DNA of 35,951 bases from Bacillota bacterium (GCA_023460085.1 JAEWRI010000008.1:1-35951); one strand, 5' to 3'; shown: positions 6,621-14,048, numbered from the stretch's first letter. The notes: generated from the letters alone by a model not told the origin. Program-made: numbers and translations.

Positions 6621-7294
6621 AAATTGACGAGAGGGAACTCAAATCCATCATACGACGCATTGCGGAGAAAATCGTCCGCGAGGCGCTGGAGCCGGAGACA
6701 GTGGAGCGTGGTGCGCTGGCGCTGACGCCCGCGTATATCCCGGACGCAGAGCCGCTGGAGCGATACTTACAGCAGACGTATGGCGCGGACGCGGCCTGCG
6801 CGGGTGCGGGCGCGGGGACGCTCAGCGAAACCATCCCGCGCATCTCCGTAGAGAGGGAGCCGGAGCGTGCGCGGCTGATGGCGCGGCTGAAAGGCTTTGC
6901 CGATGTGCTGCTGGTCTGCCCGCCGCTGTGGATGCTGCAAAGCGTCGCGCGCGGCGATGACAAGGGATTTTTCGAGCAGGCGCTGATGCGCGCGCTGCTC
7001 TGGCATAAGAACGTGACGGTGCTGCTGGACTTCGAGCCGCCAAAGCAGGGGCGCGGCACGTTTTTCGGGGGCATAGCGGATGCGCTGAAGGCGCTGGAGG
7101 ACATGGGCGCGAAAGTCGTAACGCTGCCGCTTTCGGTGGGCAGGCCGGAAGGCGAGCTCACGCTGGTGACGGAAGCCGACGTCGAAGCGGCCCAAAAGGC
7201 GGGCAGGGTGCGCATATGCTGCGCGCCGGGAGCCATCGTTACGCCGCTGGCGCGCGACGCGTCGCGGGAATTGGGCGTCGCAATCGAGGAATGA
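6617..7294 (+). CDS. PduM-like microcompartment protein
   Basis: A 225-residue protein with an N-terminal amphipathic helix (residues 3-24, DERELKSIIRRIAEKIVREA) that looks like a BMC encapsulation peptide, then a Gly/Ala-rich linker and a compact domain. The C-terminal part (GRV...IVTPLARDA..., about 197-225) and the segment around LLVCPPLWML match my memory of PduM, a protein needed for proper Pdu shell assembly whose biochemical role is unresolved. The protein is longer than PduM (about 163 residues). It lies between pduL and a BMC-P gene, as expected for a core component. The PduM link is from memory and should be treated as likely, not certain. Confidence 0.6.
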   Translation: MKIDERELKSIIRRIAEKIVREALEPETVERGALALTPAYIPDAEPLERYLQQTYGADAACAGAGAGTLSETIPRISVEREPERARLMARLKGFADVLLVCPPLWMLQSVARGDDKGFFEQALMRALLWHKNVTVLLDFEPPKQGRGTFFGGIADALKALEDMGAKVVTLPLSVGRPEGELTLVTEADVEAAQKAGRVRICCAPGAIVTPLARDASRELGVAIEE

Positions 7295-7306
7295 AGGAGG
7301 GACCGC

Positions 7307-7621
7307 ATGATACTCGCACGGGTGAGGGGAAACGTCGTCAGCACGAACAAGTCGGATAAACTGCTGGGCTTGAAGCTGCTGATCGTCGTGCCCATCGATA
7401 TCGAAACGTTTACGGAGAAGGGCGCGCCGCTGGTCGCTATTGACACGGTGGGCGCGGGCGAAGGCGAGGTCGTGATGTGCGTTTCCGGCAGCTCGTCGCG
7501 CCAGACGGCGCTGACCGACAGCAAGCCGTCGGATCTCGCGATTACGGCGATCATCGACTCGGTGGAGCTGCGCGGGCAGCTTGTTTTCAGGAAGTATGAG
7601 ACTGCGGACCACAGGGAATAG
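7307..7621 (+). CDS. BMC-P pentameric vertex protein (EutN/CcmL family, copy 1)
   Basis: A 104-residue EutN/CcmL-family protein that forms pentamers capping the shell vertices. The family start MILARVRGNVVSTNKSDKL, the VDTVGAG-type loop (here IDTVGAGEGE) and the closing IIDSVEL segment are all visible. It has a GGAGG ribosome site and sits 12 bases after the PduM-like gene. It is the most canonical of the three BMC-P proteins in this locus; the others are shorter and diverge in the middle loop. Confidence 0.95.
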   Translation: MILARVRGNVVSTNKSDKLLGLKLLIVVPIDIETFTEKGAPLVAIDTVGAGEGEVVMCVSGSSSRQTALTDSKPSDLAITAIIDSVELRGQLVFRKYETADHRE

Positions 7622-7633
7622 CGGGGGCGGAGT

Positions 7634-9040
7634 ATGAGTTTTACGGATGCACAGCTCAAAAGCATCATTGAGGATACAGTACGGCAACTGGCCGGGGCGC
7701 ACAGTGCGCGGCCGGCGTGCGGCTGCTGGCTTTGCGATACGGCGGAGGAAGCCGTCGCGGCGGCGAAGGCCGCGCAGCGGGAGCTGGTGCGCATGTCGTT
7801 GGAGCGGCGCGGACGGCTGATCGACGCGATGCGCGCGGCGGGCAGGCAGCACGCGCAGCGTCTGGCGGAGCTGGCGCACGAGGAGACGGGCTACGGCAAG
7901 GTCGAGGATAAGGTGAAGAAGAACCTGCTCGCCGTGGAGAAGACGCCCGGCATCGAGGATCTCTCGGTGGCATCGGCCATCTCGGGCGACTTTGGCCTCA
8001 CGCTGATGGAACGCGCACCGTTCGGCGTCATCGGTTCCATCACGCCTTCCACGAACCCGCCTTCCAGCATCATCAACAATTCCATCAGCATGATCGCGGC
8101 AGGCAACGCGGTGGTGTTCAACCCTCATCCGGCCGCGAAGAAGGTGTCCATTGAGGCGATGCGCATTCTCAACGAAGCGATTGCGGCGGCGGGCGGCCCG
8201 GCGGCGCTGATCTGCACCGTCAAGGAGCCCACGCTGGAATCCGGCAAGGCGCTCATGGAGCATCCTGATGTGCCGCTGCTGTCCATCACGGGCGGAGAAG
8301 CCGTCGTGAAGGTGGCGATGAAGACGGGCAAGAAGGTCGTCGCGGCAGGGCCGGGAAACCCGCCCGTCATCGTGGACGACACGGCAGACATACCGCAGGC
8401 CGCGAAGGACATCGTGGACGGCGCGAGCTTCGACAACAACGTGCTCTGCATCGCGGAGAAAGAAGTATTCGCCTTTGTGTCTGTTGCGGAGTCGCTGATG
8501 CGCGAGATGGCAAAGAACGGTGCGTGGCGCATCTCCGGCACGGACATCGATAAGGTGGTCAATACGGTACTCGAGAAGAAGGACGGCAAGTATGTGCCGA
8601 ACCGAAAGTTTGTGGGCCGCGACGCGGCGGTAATACTGCGCGAGAGCGGCGTCGCGTTCAACGGCGAGCCTCGCTTGGTCATCGCGGCGGTGGATGCAAA
8701 GCATCCGTTTATCACCACCGAGATGCTGATGCCGGTGCTGGGTGTCGCGACGGTTACCACCATCGAGGAAGCCATCGATAAGGCCATCCAGGCCGAAAAC
8801 GGCTGCCATCACACCGCCATGATGCACTCGCAGAATATATCACGCCTGTCGATGGCGGCAAGGGCTTTGGATACCACAATATTTGTGAAGAACGCGCCGT
8901 CTTACGCGGGGCTGGGATTTGGCGGCGAGGGCTTCGCCTCGCTGACCATCGCGACACCCACAGGCGAGGGCGTGACGAGCGCGCGCACGTTTACACGGCT
9001 GCGCCGCTGCGTGCTGTACGGAAACTTCCGAATTGTTTAG
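7634..9040 (+). CDS. CoA-acylating aldehyde dehydrogenase (PduP/EutE family)
   Basis: A 468-residue aldehyde dehydrogenase that oxidises a short aldehyde with NAD and CoA to acyl-CoA. The catalytic thiol is Cys272 in SFDNNVLCIAE, and the CoA-type ALDH features PSTNPPSS and GPGNPPVIVD are present. The N terminus (residues 3-20, FTDAQLKSIIEDTVRQLA) is an encapsulation helix similar to that of PduP. An unusual CGCWLC cluster (Cys29, Cys31, Cys34) lies between the helix and the enzyme core. With DeoC and the class II aldolase in the locus, acetaldehyde is the most likely substrate, though propionaldehyde or lactaldehyde cannot be excluded. Confidence 0.95.
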   Translation: MSFTDAQLKSIIEDTVRQLAGAHSARPACGCWLCDTAEEAVAAAKAAQRELVRMSLERRGRLIDAMRAAGRQHAQRLAELAHEETGYGKVEDKVKKNLLAVEKTPGIEDLSVASAISGDFGLTLMERAPFGVIGSITPSTNPPSSIINNSISMIAAGNAVVFNPHPAAKKVSIEAMRILNEAIAAAGGPAALICTVKEPTLESGKALMEHPDVPLLSITGGEAVVKVAMKTGKKVVAAGPGNPPVIVDDTADIPQAAKDIVDGASFDNNVLCIAEKEVFAFVSVAESLMREMAKNGAWRISGTDIDKVVNTVLEKKDGKYVPNRKFVGRDAAVILRESGVAFNGEPRLVIAAVDAKHPFITTEMLMPVLGVATVTTIEEAIDKAIQAENGCHHTAMMHSQNISRLSMAARALDTTIFVKNAPSYAGLGFGGEGFASLTIATPTGEGVTSARTFTRLRRCVLYGNFRIV

Positions 9041-9049
9041 GGGACGGAC

Positions 9050-10363
9050 ATGAGTGTGGCAGAAGCGATCCGCAGCGCGGGCGTCGTCGGCGCGGGTGGA
9101 GCAGGATTCCCGACACATGTGAAAGCGACAGGCAGGGCGGAAGTCGTACTGGCCAACGGCGCGGAATGCGAACCGCTGCTGCGCGTAGATAAAGTTCTGA
9201 TGCGGCGCGCGCCGGAGCAGATTGTGCGCGGCCTCGAAGCGATGATGGAGGCCGTAGGCGCGAAGGAAGGCATGCTCTGCGTCAAAGAAAAGAACCACGA
9301 TGAGATCGACGCACTAAAACGCGCGATACAAGGCAAAGAAGCGCTGTGCATCTTCCCGCTGGAAAACTTCTATCCGGCGGGCGACGAGCAGCAGATCGTA
9401 TACGCGGTGACGGGCCGTGTCGTACCCACGGGCGGAATACCGCTCGACGTGGGCGCGGTGGTGTGCAATGTCACTACGCTGGCTCAAATCTCGGACGCGC
9501 TGGACGGCATACCCGTGACCTCGCGGCTGGTGACGGTGGCGGGCGAGGTGCAAAGCCCCATGACCATCGAAGCGCCCATCGGAACGCCGCTGTCCGCGCT
9601 AATAGAAGCAGCAGGCGGGCCGACAGACTTGGGGAGCTATACGCTGATCGTGGGCGGCCCGGCAACGGGCAGGCTGAGCCGCGATTTCTCCGAGCCGGTA
9701 CAGAAGACCACCGGCGGCGTAATTGTACTAAAGACGGGGCATCCGCTCGTGGCGCGCAAGTCGGGCCGCGAGGAAACGGATTTGAAGCTTGCGAAGGCGG
9801 CGTGCAGCCAGTGCAATCTGTGTACGCAGATGTGCTCGCGCAACGCGCTGGGCCTCGGCGTGGAGCCGCACAAGGCGATGCGGGCCGCGTCGATGGGGCA
9901 GGGCAGGCTGCTGGGCGATCCGAACGGCGTGTTCTCCTGCTGCGACTGCGGCATCTGCACGTACTACGCATGCAACTTCGGCATCAGCCCCAGCCGCATG
10001 ATGACGCGCTTCAAACAGGCGCTGATGACAGGAGGCGTAAGGCCGGTAAAGAAAGTGGCAGGCTACCCCGCCCCGGAATTCGTCAAGGTGCCGACCGGGC
10101 GGCTGATGGCGCGCATGGGACTTTCGGGCTATGACGCGGACGCGCCGCTGCGGGACGCGCCGCTGTATGTTGACGCGGTGCGGCTTCCGCTGCGGATGCA
10201 CATCGGAGCGCCGTCGATGCCCGTTGTGAAGCCGGGTGATGCGGTGAAGAAGGGCCAGGTTGTCGCCGAAATACCGGAGGGAAAGCTGGGAGCACGGATA
10301 CACGCAAGCATCGACGGCACGGTTTTTGCGGTGACGGGCGACGCGATTGAAATCAGGGCATAA
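9050..10363 (+). CDS. pduS: PduS-like flavo-iron-sulfur oxidoreductase (RnfC family)
   Basis: A 437-residue PduS/RnfC-type protein. The N-terminal half has the flavin/NADH-binding Rnf fold (GAGGAGFPTHVK, NGAECEPLL), then an SLBB-like segment. Two [4Fe-4S] motifs follow: Cys252, 255, 258, 262 (CSQCNLCTQMC) and Cys297, 300, 303, 308. The C-terminal barrel-sandwich part contains the PVVKPGDAVKKGQVVAEIPEG stretch. In the Pdu system PduS is a cob(III)alamin reductase, but no cobalamin enzyme is encoded in this window. Here it more likely re-oxidises NADH and passes electrons onward, perhaps to the Fe-S site of PduT, encoded next. No encapsulation helix is obvious. Confidence 0.92.
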   Translation: MSVAEAIRSAGVVGAGGAGFPTHVKATGRAEVVLANGAECEPLLRVDKVLMRRAPEQIVRGLEAMMEAVGAKEGMLCVKEKNHDEIDALKRAIQGKEALCIFPLENFYPAGDEQQIVYAVTGRVVPTGGIPLDVGAVVCNVTTLAQISDALDGIPVTSRLVTVAGEVQSPMTIEAPIGTPLSALIEAAGGPTDLGSYTLIVGGPATGRLSRDFSEPVQKTTGGVIVLKTGHPLVARKSGREETDLKLAKAACSQCNLCTQMCSRNALGLGVEPHKAMRAASMGQGRLLGDPNGVFSCCDCGICTYYACNFGISPSRMMTRFKQALMTGGVRPVKKVAGYPAPEFVKVPTGRLMARMGLSGYDADAPLRDAPLYVDAVRLPLRMHIGAPSMPVVKPGDAVKKGQVVAEIPEGKLGARIHASIDGTVFAVTGDAIEIRA

Positions 10364-10373
10364 GGAGAGTGCG

Positions 10374-10919
10374 ATGACGGCGCTGGGCATGATCGAAACG
10401 AATTCCATACCGGCCGGGGTAGAGGCGGGCGACGCGATGCTGAAGGCCGCCGACGTGGCGCTGGTGAGCGCGCAGCCGGTCTGCGCGGGAAAATACATCG
10501 TGCTGGTTTCAGGCGACGTGGCGGCGGTGAAAGCCTCCGTGGCGGCGGGCGTGGCGCTGGCGGACTGGGCGCTGGTGGACAGCATCGTGATTCCGAACGT
10601 GCACAAGCAGGTGATTGCCGCGATGTGCGCGGCCACAGAAATCAGCGGCGCGCAGGCGCTGGGCATACTGGAGACGTTCTCGCTGGCGTCCGCGGTCATC
10701 TGCGCCGACACGATGGTGAAGGCGGCGGATGTGCAGCTCGTCGAGGTGCGGCTGGGCCGCGGGCTAGGCGGCAAGAGCTTCGTGGTGCTGACGGGCGAGG
10801 TGGCGGCGGTGCGCTTTGCGGCGGATGCGGCGAACTCGCTTCAGGAAGCAGAGGGCTTGGTGGCGAGGACGGTCGTAATACCGTCGCCGCACCCCGATAT
10901 ATTGAAGGCGGTATTATAA
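10374..10919 (+). CDS. pduT: PduT-type tandem BMC shell protein with pore cysteine
   Basis: A 181-residue BMC-T protein made of two tandem BMC domains (about 1-90 and 98-181) that trimerises into a pseudohexamer. Cys37 in the loop PVCAGKY corresponds to the PduT cysteine that holds a [4Fe-4S] cluster in the trimer pore. The start at 10374 has AAGGAG upstream; an earlier in-frame ATG at 10347 lies within pduS. It directly follows pduS, the expected electron-transfer partner. It is the only trimeric shell protein in this window; no PduB or EutL-type protein is present. Confidence 0.93.
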   Translation: MTALGMIETNSIPAGVEAGDAMLKAADVALVSAQPVCAGKYIVLVSGDVAAVKASVAAGVALADWALVDSIVIPNVHKQVIAAMCAATEISGAQALGILETFSLASAVICADTMVKAADVQLVEVRLGRGLGGKSFVVLTGEVAAVRFAADAANSLQEAEGLVARTVVIPSPHPDILKAVL

Positions 10920-10947
10920 AGCAAAGGTTCAGGAAGGAGATTTTCAA

Positions 10948-11250
10948 ATGGCAAAGGAAGCATTGGGCATGGTCGAGACGAAGGGTCTCGTGGGCGCCAT
11001 CGAGGCGGCGGACGCGATGGTGAAGGCGGCGAATGTGACGCTGATGGGCAAGGAGAAGATAGGCTCCGGACTGGTGACGGTAATGGTGCGCGGCGATGTG
11101 GGCGCGGTGAAGGCCAGTGTCGAGGCGGGCGCGGCGGCGGCGAAGCGCGTGGGCGAGCTCTTCAGCGTACACGTCATTCCGCACCCGCACGAGGATGTGG
11201 AGTCCATACTGCCGACGGAGGCAAAGCCCGCGAAGGCGGCGCAGAAGTAG
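10948..11250 (+). CDS. BMC-H hexameric shell protein (copy 2)
   Basis: A 100-residue single-domain shell protein almost identical to the copies at 2918 and 11537 through the core (ALGMVETKGL, pore region KEKIGSGL). It has a slightly longer C-terminal tail ending in AKPAKAAQK. A clear AGGAG site precedes it. It begins a T-H-P-H-P run of shell genes with very short gaps. Confidence 0.97.
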   Translation: MAKEALGMVETKGLVGAIEAADAMVKAANVTLMGKEKIGSGLVTVMVRGDVGAVKASVEAGAAAAKRVGELFSVHVIPHPHEDVESILPTEAKPAKAAQK

Positions 11251-11251
11251 C

Positions 11252-11518
11252 ATGTACGCCGGGAAGGTGGTGGGCAGCGTCGTATCCACCGTGAAGGACG
11301 CGGGGCTCACCGGCATCAAGCTGCTGCTCGTACAGACCATCGAGAACGGCAAGCCCGGTAAAACCCTCGTCGCGGCGGATCAGACGCGCCAGGCGGGCAG
11401 CGGCGACTTTGTGTATCTCATCGGCAGCAAGGAGGCCAGCCTCATCTTCCGCAAGGGTCTCGTGCCCGCGGACGCGGCGATCGTCGGCTTCATCGACGAA
11501 TACAACGAAAACCGGTAA
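11252..11518 (+). CDS. BMC-P pentameric vertex protein (copy 2)
   Basis: An 88-residue EutN/CcmL-family vertex protein starting MYAGKVVGSVVSTVKDAGL and ending in the family's VGFIDEY segment. The ATG lies one base after the preceding BMC-H stop, so the pair is translationally coupled. It is shorter than copy 1 and has a different central loop (DQTRQAGSGDFV). It probably caps a subset of vertices or is used interchangeably; the sequence does not tell. Confidence 0.92.
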   Translation: MYAGKVVGSVVSTVKDAGLTGIKLLLVQTIENGKPGKTLVAADQTRQAGSGDFVYLIGSKEASLIFRKGLVPADAAIVGFIDEYNENR

Positions 11519-11536
11519 AAGCGAAAGGGGAGCAAT

Positions 11537-11809
11537 ATGGAAAAGCAGGCGCTCGGCATGGTAGAAACGAAAGGCCTCGTAGGGGCTATCGAGGCGGCGG
11601 ACGCAATGGTGAAGGCAGCGAACGTGACGCTCATCGGCAAGGAAAAGATAGGCTCCGGCCTGGTGACGGTAATGGTGCGCGGCGACGTGGGCGCGGTGAA
11701 GGCCAGCGTAGAAGCGGGCGCGGCGGCGGCGAAGCGCGTAGGCGAGCTGTTCAGCGTGCACGTCATTCCGCGGCCGCACGACGAAGTGGAAGCCATACTG
11801 CCGAGGTGA
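11537..11809 (+). CDS. BMC-H hexameric shell protein (copy 3)
   Basis: A 90-residue single-domain shell protein, near-identical to copies 1 and 2 (ALGMVETKGL, KEKIGSGL) but with the shortest C terminus (EAILPR). It has a GGGGAG ribosome site. The strong similarity of the three BMC-H proteins suggests recent duplication or gene conversion rather than three pores of different selectivity. Confidence 0.97.
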   Translation: MEKQALGMVETKGLVGAIEAADAMVKAANVTLIGKEKIGSGLVTVMVRGDVGAVKASVEAGAAAAKRVGELFSVHVIPRPHDEVEAILPR

Positions 11810-11813
11810 CGCC

Positions 11814-12110
11814 GTGAAGCTGGCGCGCGTGGCGGGCAATGTGGTGTCCACCATCAAAGACCATAAGTTCAGCGGGCATAAGCTGATGCTCGTCGAGTTC
11901 ATCGACCTTGCGGGAAAGCCTCTGGGGCCGCGCGAGATCGCGTTCGACTGCGCCGACTGCGGGCCGGGAGATATCGTGCTGGTCAACGTGGACGGCGGCG
12001 CTGCAAAGATGTTCTTCGACGACAACGACCTCATCGCGGACTGGACGATCTGCGGCGTTGTGGATCATTACGCGGTGGGCGATACGGTGGTGCCCGTTTC
12101 GGACGGGTAA
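11814..12110 (+). CDS. BMC-P pentameric vertex protein (copy 3)
   Basis: A 98-residue EutN/CcmL-family protein with a GTG start, only four bases after the preceding stop. The family beginning (KLARVAGNVVSTIKDHKF) and a closing VVDHYAV segment are visible. The middle is unusual for the family, with DCADCGPGDIV and DGGAAKMFFDDNDL. It is the most divergent of the three BMC-P proteins, but its size and ends place it in the family. Confidence 0.9.
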   Translation: MKLARVAGNVVSTIKDHKFSGHKLMLVEFIDLAGKPLGPREIAFDCADCGPGDIVLVNVDGGAAKMFFDDNDLIADWTICGVVDHYAVGDTVVPVSDG

Positions 12111-12125
12111 GAAAGCAGGGGTTGC

Positions 12126-12854
12126 ATGGACATAGAGAGCCTCATTGCGCGTGTGACGGAGGAAACGTACGCGCGCCTCAAAGCGGTGCAGGAAGGCCGC
12201 AAGCCCTCCGAATTGGCGGGCTGTATTGAGCATTCGCTGCTGAACCCGGACATCGCGGCGGACGCCATCCGCAAGGGTTGCGAGGAAGCGCGGCAGTACG
12301 GTTTTGCCAATGTGTGCGTTTCGCCGTACTATGTGGCGATGGCGGCGGAGCTGCTGCGCGGCAGCGGCGTTGCCGTATGCACGGCGGCAGGCTTTCCGCA
12401 TGGCGCGGCGTCCACGAAGGCCAAGTGCGCGGAAATTCGCGAGGCCATCATGAACGGAGCGACGGAGGTGGATGCGGCGCTGATGATCGTCGCGGCCAAG
12501 TCGGGCGACTTTGCGGGCGTCCGCAAGGATTTGGAGGAGATGATTTCCGTCGCGGGAGGGCGCGCCAAGCTTAAGGCCATCTATGAACAGGGGCTGCTGA
12601 CGGACGACGAGAAGAAGTGCGTGCTCACCATCGCGGCGGAGTGCGGCGCGGACTACGTCAAAATCTCCAACGCGCTGACCGGCAAGAAGGCGTGCGAGCA
12701 GGACGTGCAGTTTGTGCGCTCCGTCATTGGCAATAAGGTCGGCATCAAAATCGACGGCGGCATCAAGGACGCGGCGTTCGCGTCGTCGCTGCTGGACGCG
12801 GGCGCGAACCGCCTCGGCTGCAGCGCGTCGGTTAAAATCGTGACCGGGGCATAG
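12126..12854 (+). CDS. Divergent DeoC-family aldolase (second copy)
   Basis: A 242-residue class I aldolase-fold protein of the DeoC family with an N-terminal amphipathic helix (MDIESLIARVTEETYARL) resembling that of the other DeoC, so probably also a cargo. The lysine relay is kept: Asp116 (EVDAAL), Lys179 and Lys208. The motifs around them have changed: KTSTGF is KISNAL, the second lysine lies in KIDGGI rather than KASTGI, and DHTVLKP is EHSLLNP. It lacks the long linker and the Fe-S tail. A different substrate, or a regulatory or structural partner role for the first DeoC, are both possible. It is the last gene of BMC unit 2. Confidence 0.85.
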   Translation: MDIESLIARVTEETYARLKAVQEGRKPSELAGCIEHSLLNPDIAADAIRKGCEEARQYGFANVCVSPYYVAMAAELLRGSGVAVCTAAGFPHGAASTKAKCAEIREAIMNGATEVDAALMIVAAKSGDFAGVRKDLEEMISVAGGRAKLKAIYEQGLLTDDEKKCVLTIAAECGADYVKISNALTGKKACEQDVQFVRSVIGNKVGIKIDGGIKDAAFASSLLDAGANRLGCSASVKIVTGA

Positions 12855-12879
12855 AGGCCGTACCTGTCGCGGACAGACA

Positions 12880-13133
12880 ACGCCGGCAATCCTGCCAGTG
12901 TCAGGCTGCTGACAAAGCCTCCCTCGGACGAGGGAGGTGGCAATTGCCGGATTTTAATCCGGCAATTAACGGAGGGAGTGACCGGTTTCAAGGCATTTTT
13001 CCTCCCCCAGTCACCTATCGGTGACAGCCCCCTCGCCGGGGTCCCCGAAAAGCATAGCTTTTGGGGGTGGTCGTCTGAGGGGGCCTAAAACACCGGTTTG
13101 CCATCAAGCTGACGCCGGCAATCCTGCCGGTGT
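12880..13133 (-). mobile_element. Terminator-inserted MITE-like element, copy C
   Basis: The element core is 12902-13111 and reads, on the minus strand, CAGCTTGATGGCAAA at one end and TTTGTCAGCAGCCTG at the other. It is flanked by a 22-base direct repeat (12880-12901 and 13112-13133, one mismatch) that contains a terminator stem-loop. The interior holds several hairpins, including CCTCCCTCG/CGAGGGAGG (12918-12937) and a perfect 12-bp stem at 12942-12967. No protein is encoded. It shares its ends, but not most of its interior, with the copies at 20483 and 32651. Confidence 0.7.
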
Positions 13134-13137
13134 TTTT
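13115..13137 (+). terminator. Intrinsic terminator of BMC unit 2
   Basis: CCGGCA/TGCCGG (13115-13120 and 13125-13130) with an ATCC loop is followed by TGTTTTT. The gene-proximal copy of the same stem-loop (12884-12896) has no T-tract, because the element at 12902-13111 lies between that stem and the T-run. Confidence 0.75.
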
Positions 13138-13237
13138 GCGTGTGCCGGGCAGAATGTTTCCGCGTTGCAGGAATTTGTCAGAACATGTCGAATAGCACCA
13201 TCAGTCAGAAAGATATTTTATGAGGGCGGAGAAGCAT

Positions 13238-13693
13238 ATGAAGCTCAAAGTTTTGGTGGGCAGCGGAAGCAGCATTGGTCTGCTCGTGTTGCCGTTTCTC
13301 GTCGTTGGCGTGGTGCTGAACATACTGTTTCCAGCGGTGTTTGCCGTGGGAGGCCCGCCGTTGTGGCTGATGGCGCTCTCCATCGTACTGCTGATCCCCG
13401 GTGTCGTCATCTGGGGCTGGTCAGTTTACCTGATACTGACGAAGATCCCCAGGAAGGAGCTCATTACCACCGGCCCGTACGCGCTGATGAAGCACCCGCT
13501 GTACACCGGCGTGGCGCTGCTGGTGCTGCCGTGGGCGGGCTTTCTGCTGAACACGTGGCTGGGCGTGCTGATTGGAGCGGTGATATACGCAGGCTCGCGG
13601 CTGTACTCGCCCGCGGAGGAGAAGGTGCTGGCGAAGATTTTCGGCGCGAAGTGGGAGGAGTACTGTGGGAAGGTGATAATCAAGTGGATATAG
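13238..13693 (+). CDS. Isoprenylcysteine methyltransferase-like membrane protein
   Basis: A 151-residue integral membrane protein with about four hydrophobic segments. The motif GPYALMKHPLYTGVALL is typical of the ICMT/PEMT family, where it forms part of the S-adenosylmethionine site, and the C terminus (YSPAEEKVL...WEEYCGKV) fits as well. Bacterial members are thought to methylate lipids or small molecules, with no single known substrate. An ATG at 13220 is also in frame; 13238 is preferred because GGAG lies seven bases upstream. It is a stand-alone gene with its own terminator. Confidence 0.8.
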   Translation: MKLKVLVGSGSSIGLLVLPFLVVGVVLNILFPAVFAVGGPPLWLMALSIVLLIPGVVIWGWSVYLILTKIPRKELITTGPYALMKHPLYTGVALLVLPWAGFLLNTWLGVLIGAVIYAGSRLYSPAEEKVLAKIFGAKWEEYCGKVIIKWI

Positions 13694-13724
13694 CTACGAT
13701 GATATGATCTAAAACCCATATTTC

Positions 13725-13751
13725 GCCCTGCCGCTAGTGGCAGGGCTTTTT
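13725..13751 (+). terminator. Intrinsic terminator
   Basis: GCCCTGCC (13725-13732) and GGCAGGGC (13739-13746) form an 8-bp stem around GCTAGT and are followed by a short T-run. It lies 32 bases after the methyltransferase-like gene. Confidence 0.85.
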
Positions 13752-13871
13752 ACTGTATTTTCATGGAATTTGGAGAAATGTGTCGAAATGAAGAGGTGGG
13801 TTCCTTATATTTAATAGAATGTTGAGCATTAAGCAGGCTAGTTAAGCTAATAACCTTTGAGGTAAACTTAG

Positions 13872-14048
13872 TGGCACAAAACAATTCTTAAAAAAGACAA
13901 TTTTACAAAAGAAATTGTTGAACACGGATACTTTGCAGAACAAATACCTGAATGCTTTAACACAAGGTTGCTTTCAGCATGTCTGGCTGAAATTATGCCT
14001 ACAATTTTTTGTGGGAAAAACCAGCTAGATAAGAAAACAGCAAAATAA
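13872..14048 (+). pseudogene. Possible reverse-transcriptase N-terminal fragment
   Basis: This AT-rich stretch differs in base use from everything around it. It encodes about 58 residues without a start codon, opening right after an in-frame TAG and closing with TAA. The core VEHGYFAEQIPECFNTRLLS resembles the conserved beginning of a group of bacterial reverse transcriptases (HGYFP-x-LPPCF type), including some abortive-infection or defence RTs. There is no catalytic domain downstream. I read it as a decayed remnant of a transferred gene. The match is from memory and rests on a short segment. Confidence 0.3.

Noticed and set aside
6767..8827. 686-codon open frame on the minus strand
   Set aside because: Antisense shadow of the PduM-like, BMC-P and aldehyde dehydrogenase genes; His/Arg-rich with no protein features.
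9050..10363. PduS as a cobalamin reductase serving a B12 enzyme
   Set aside because: No cobalamin-dependent dehydratase, adenosyltransferase or B12 riboswitch is in the window; an electron-transfer role is more economical here.
12880..13137. CRISPR array from repeated stems
   Set aside because: Only two copies of the 22-base unit with a 210-base interval and internal hairpins; no spacer series and no cas genes.
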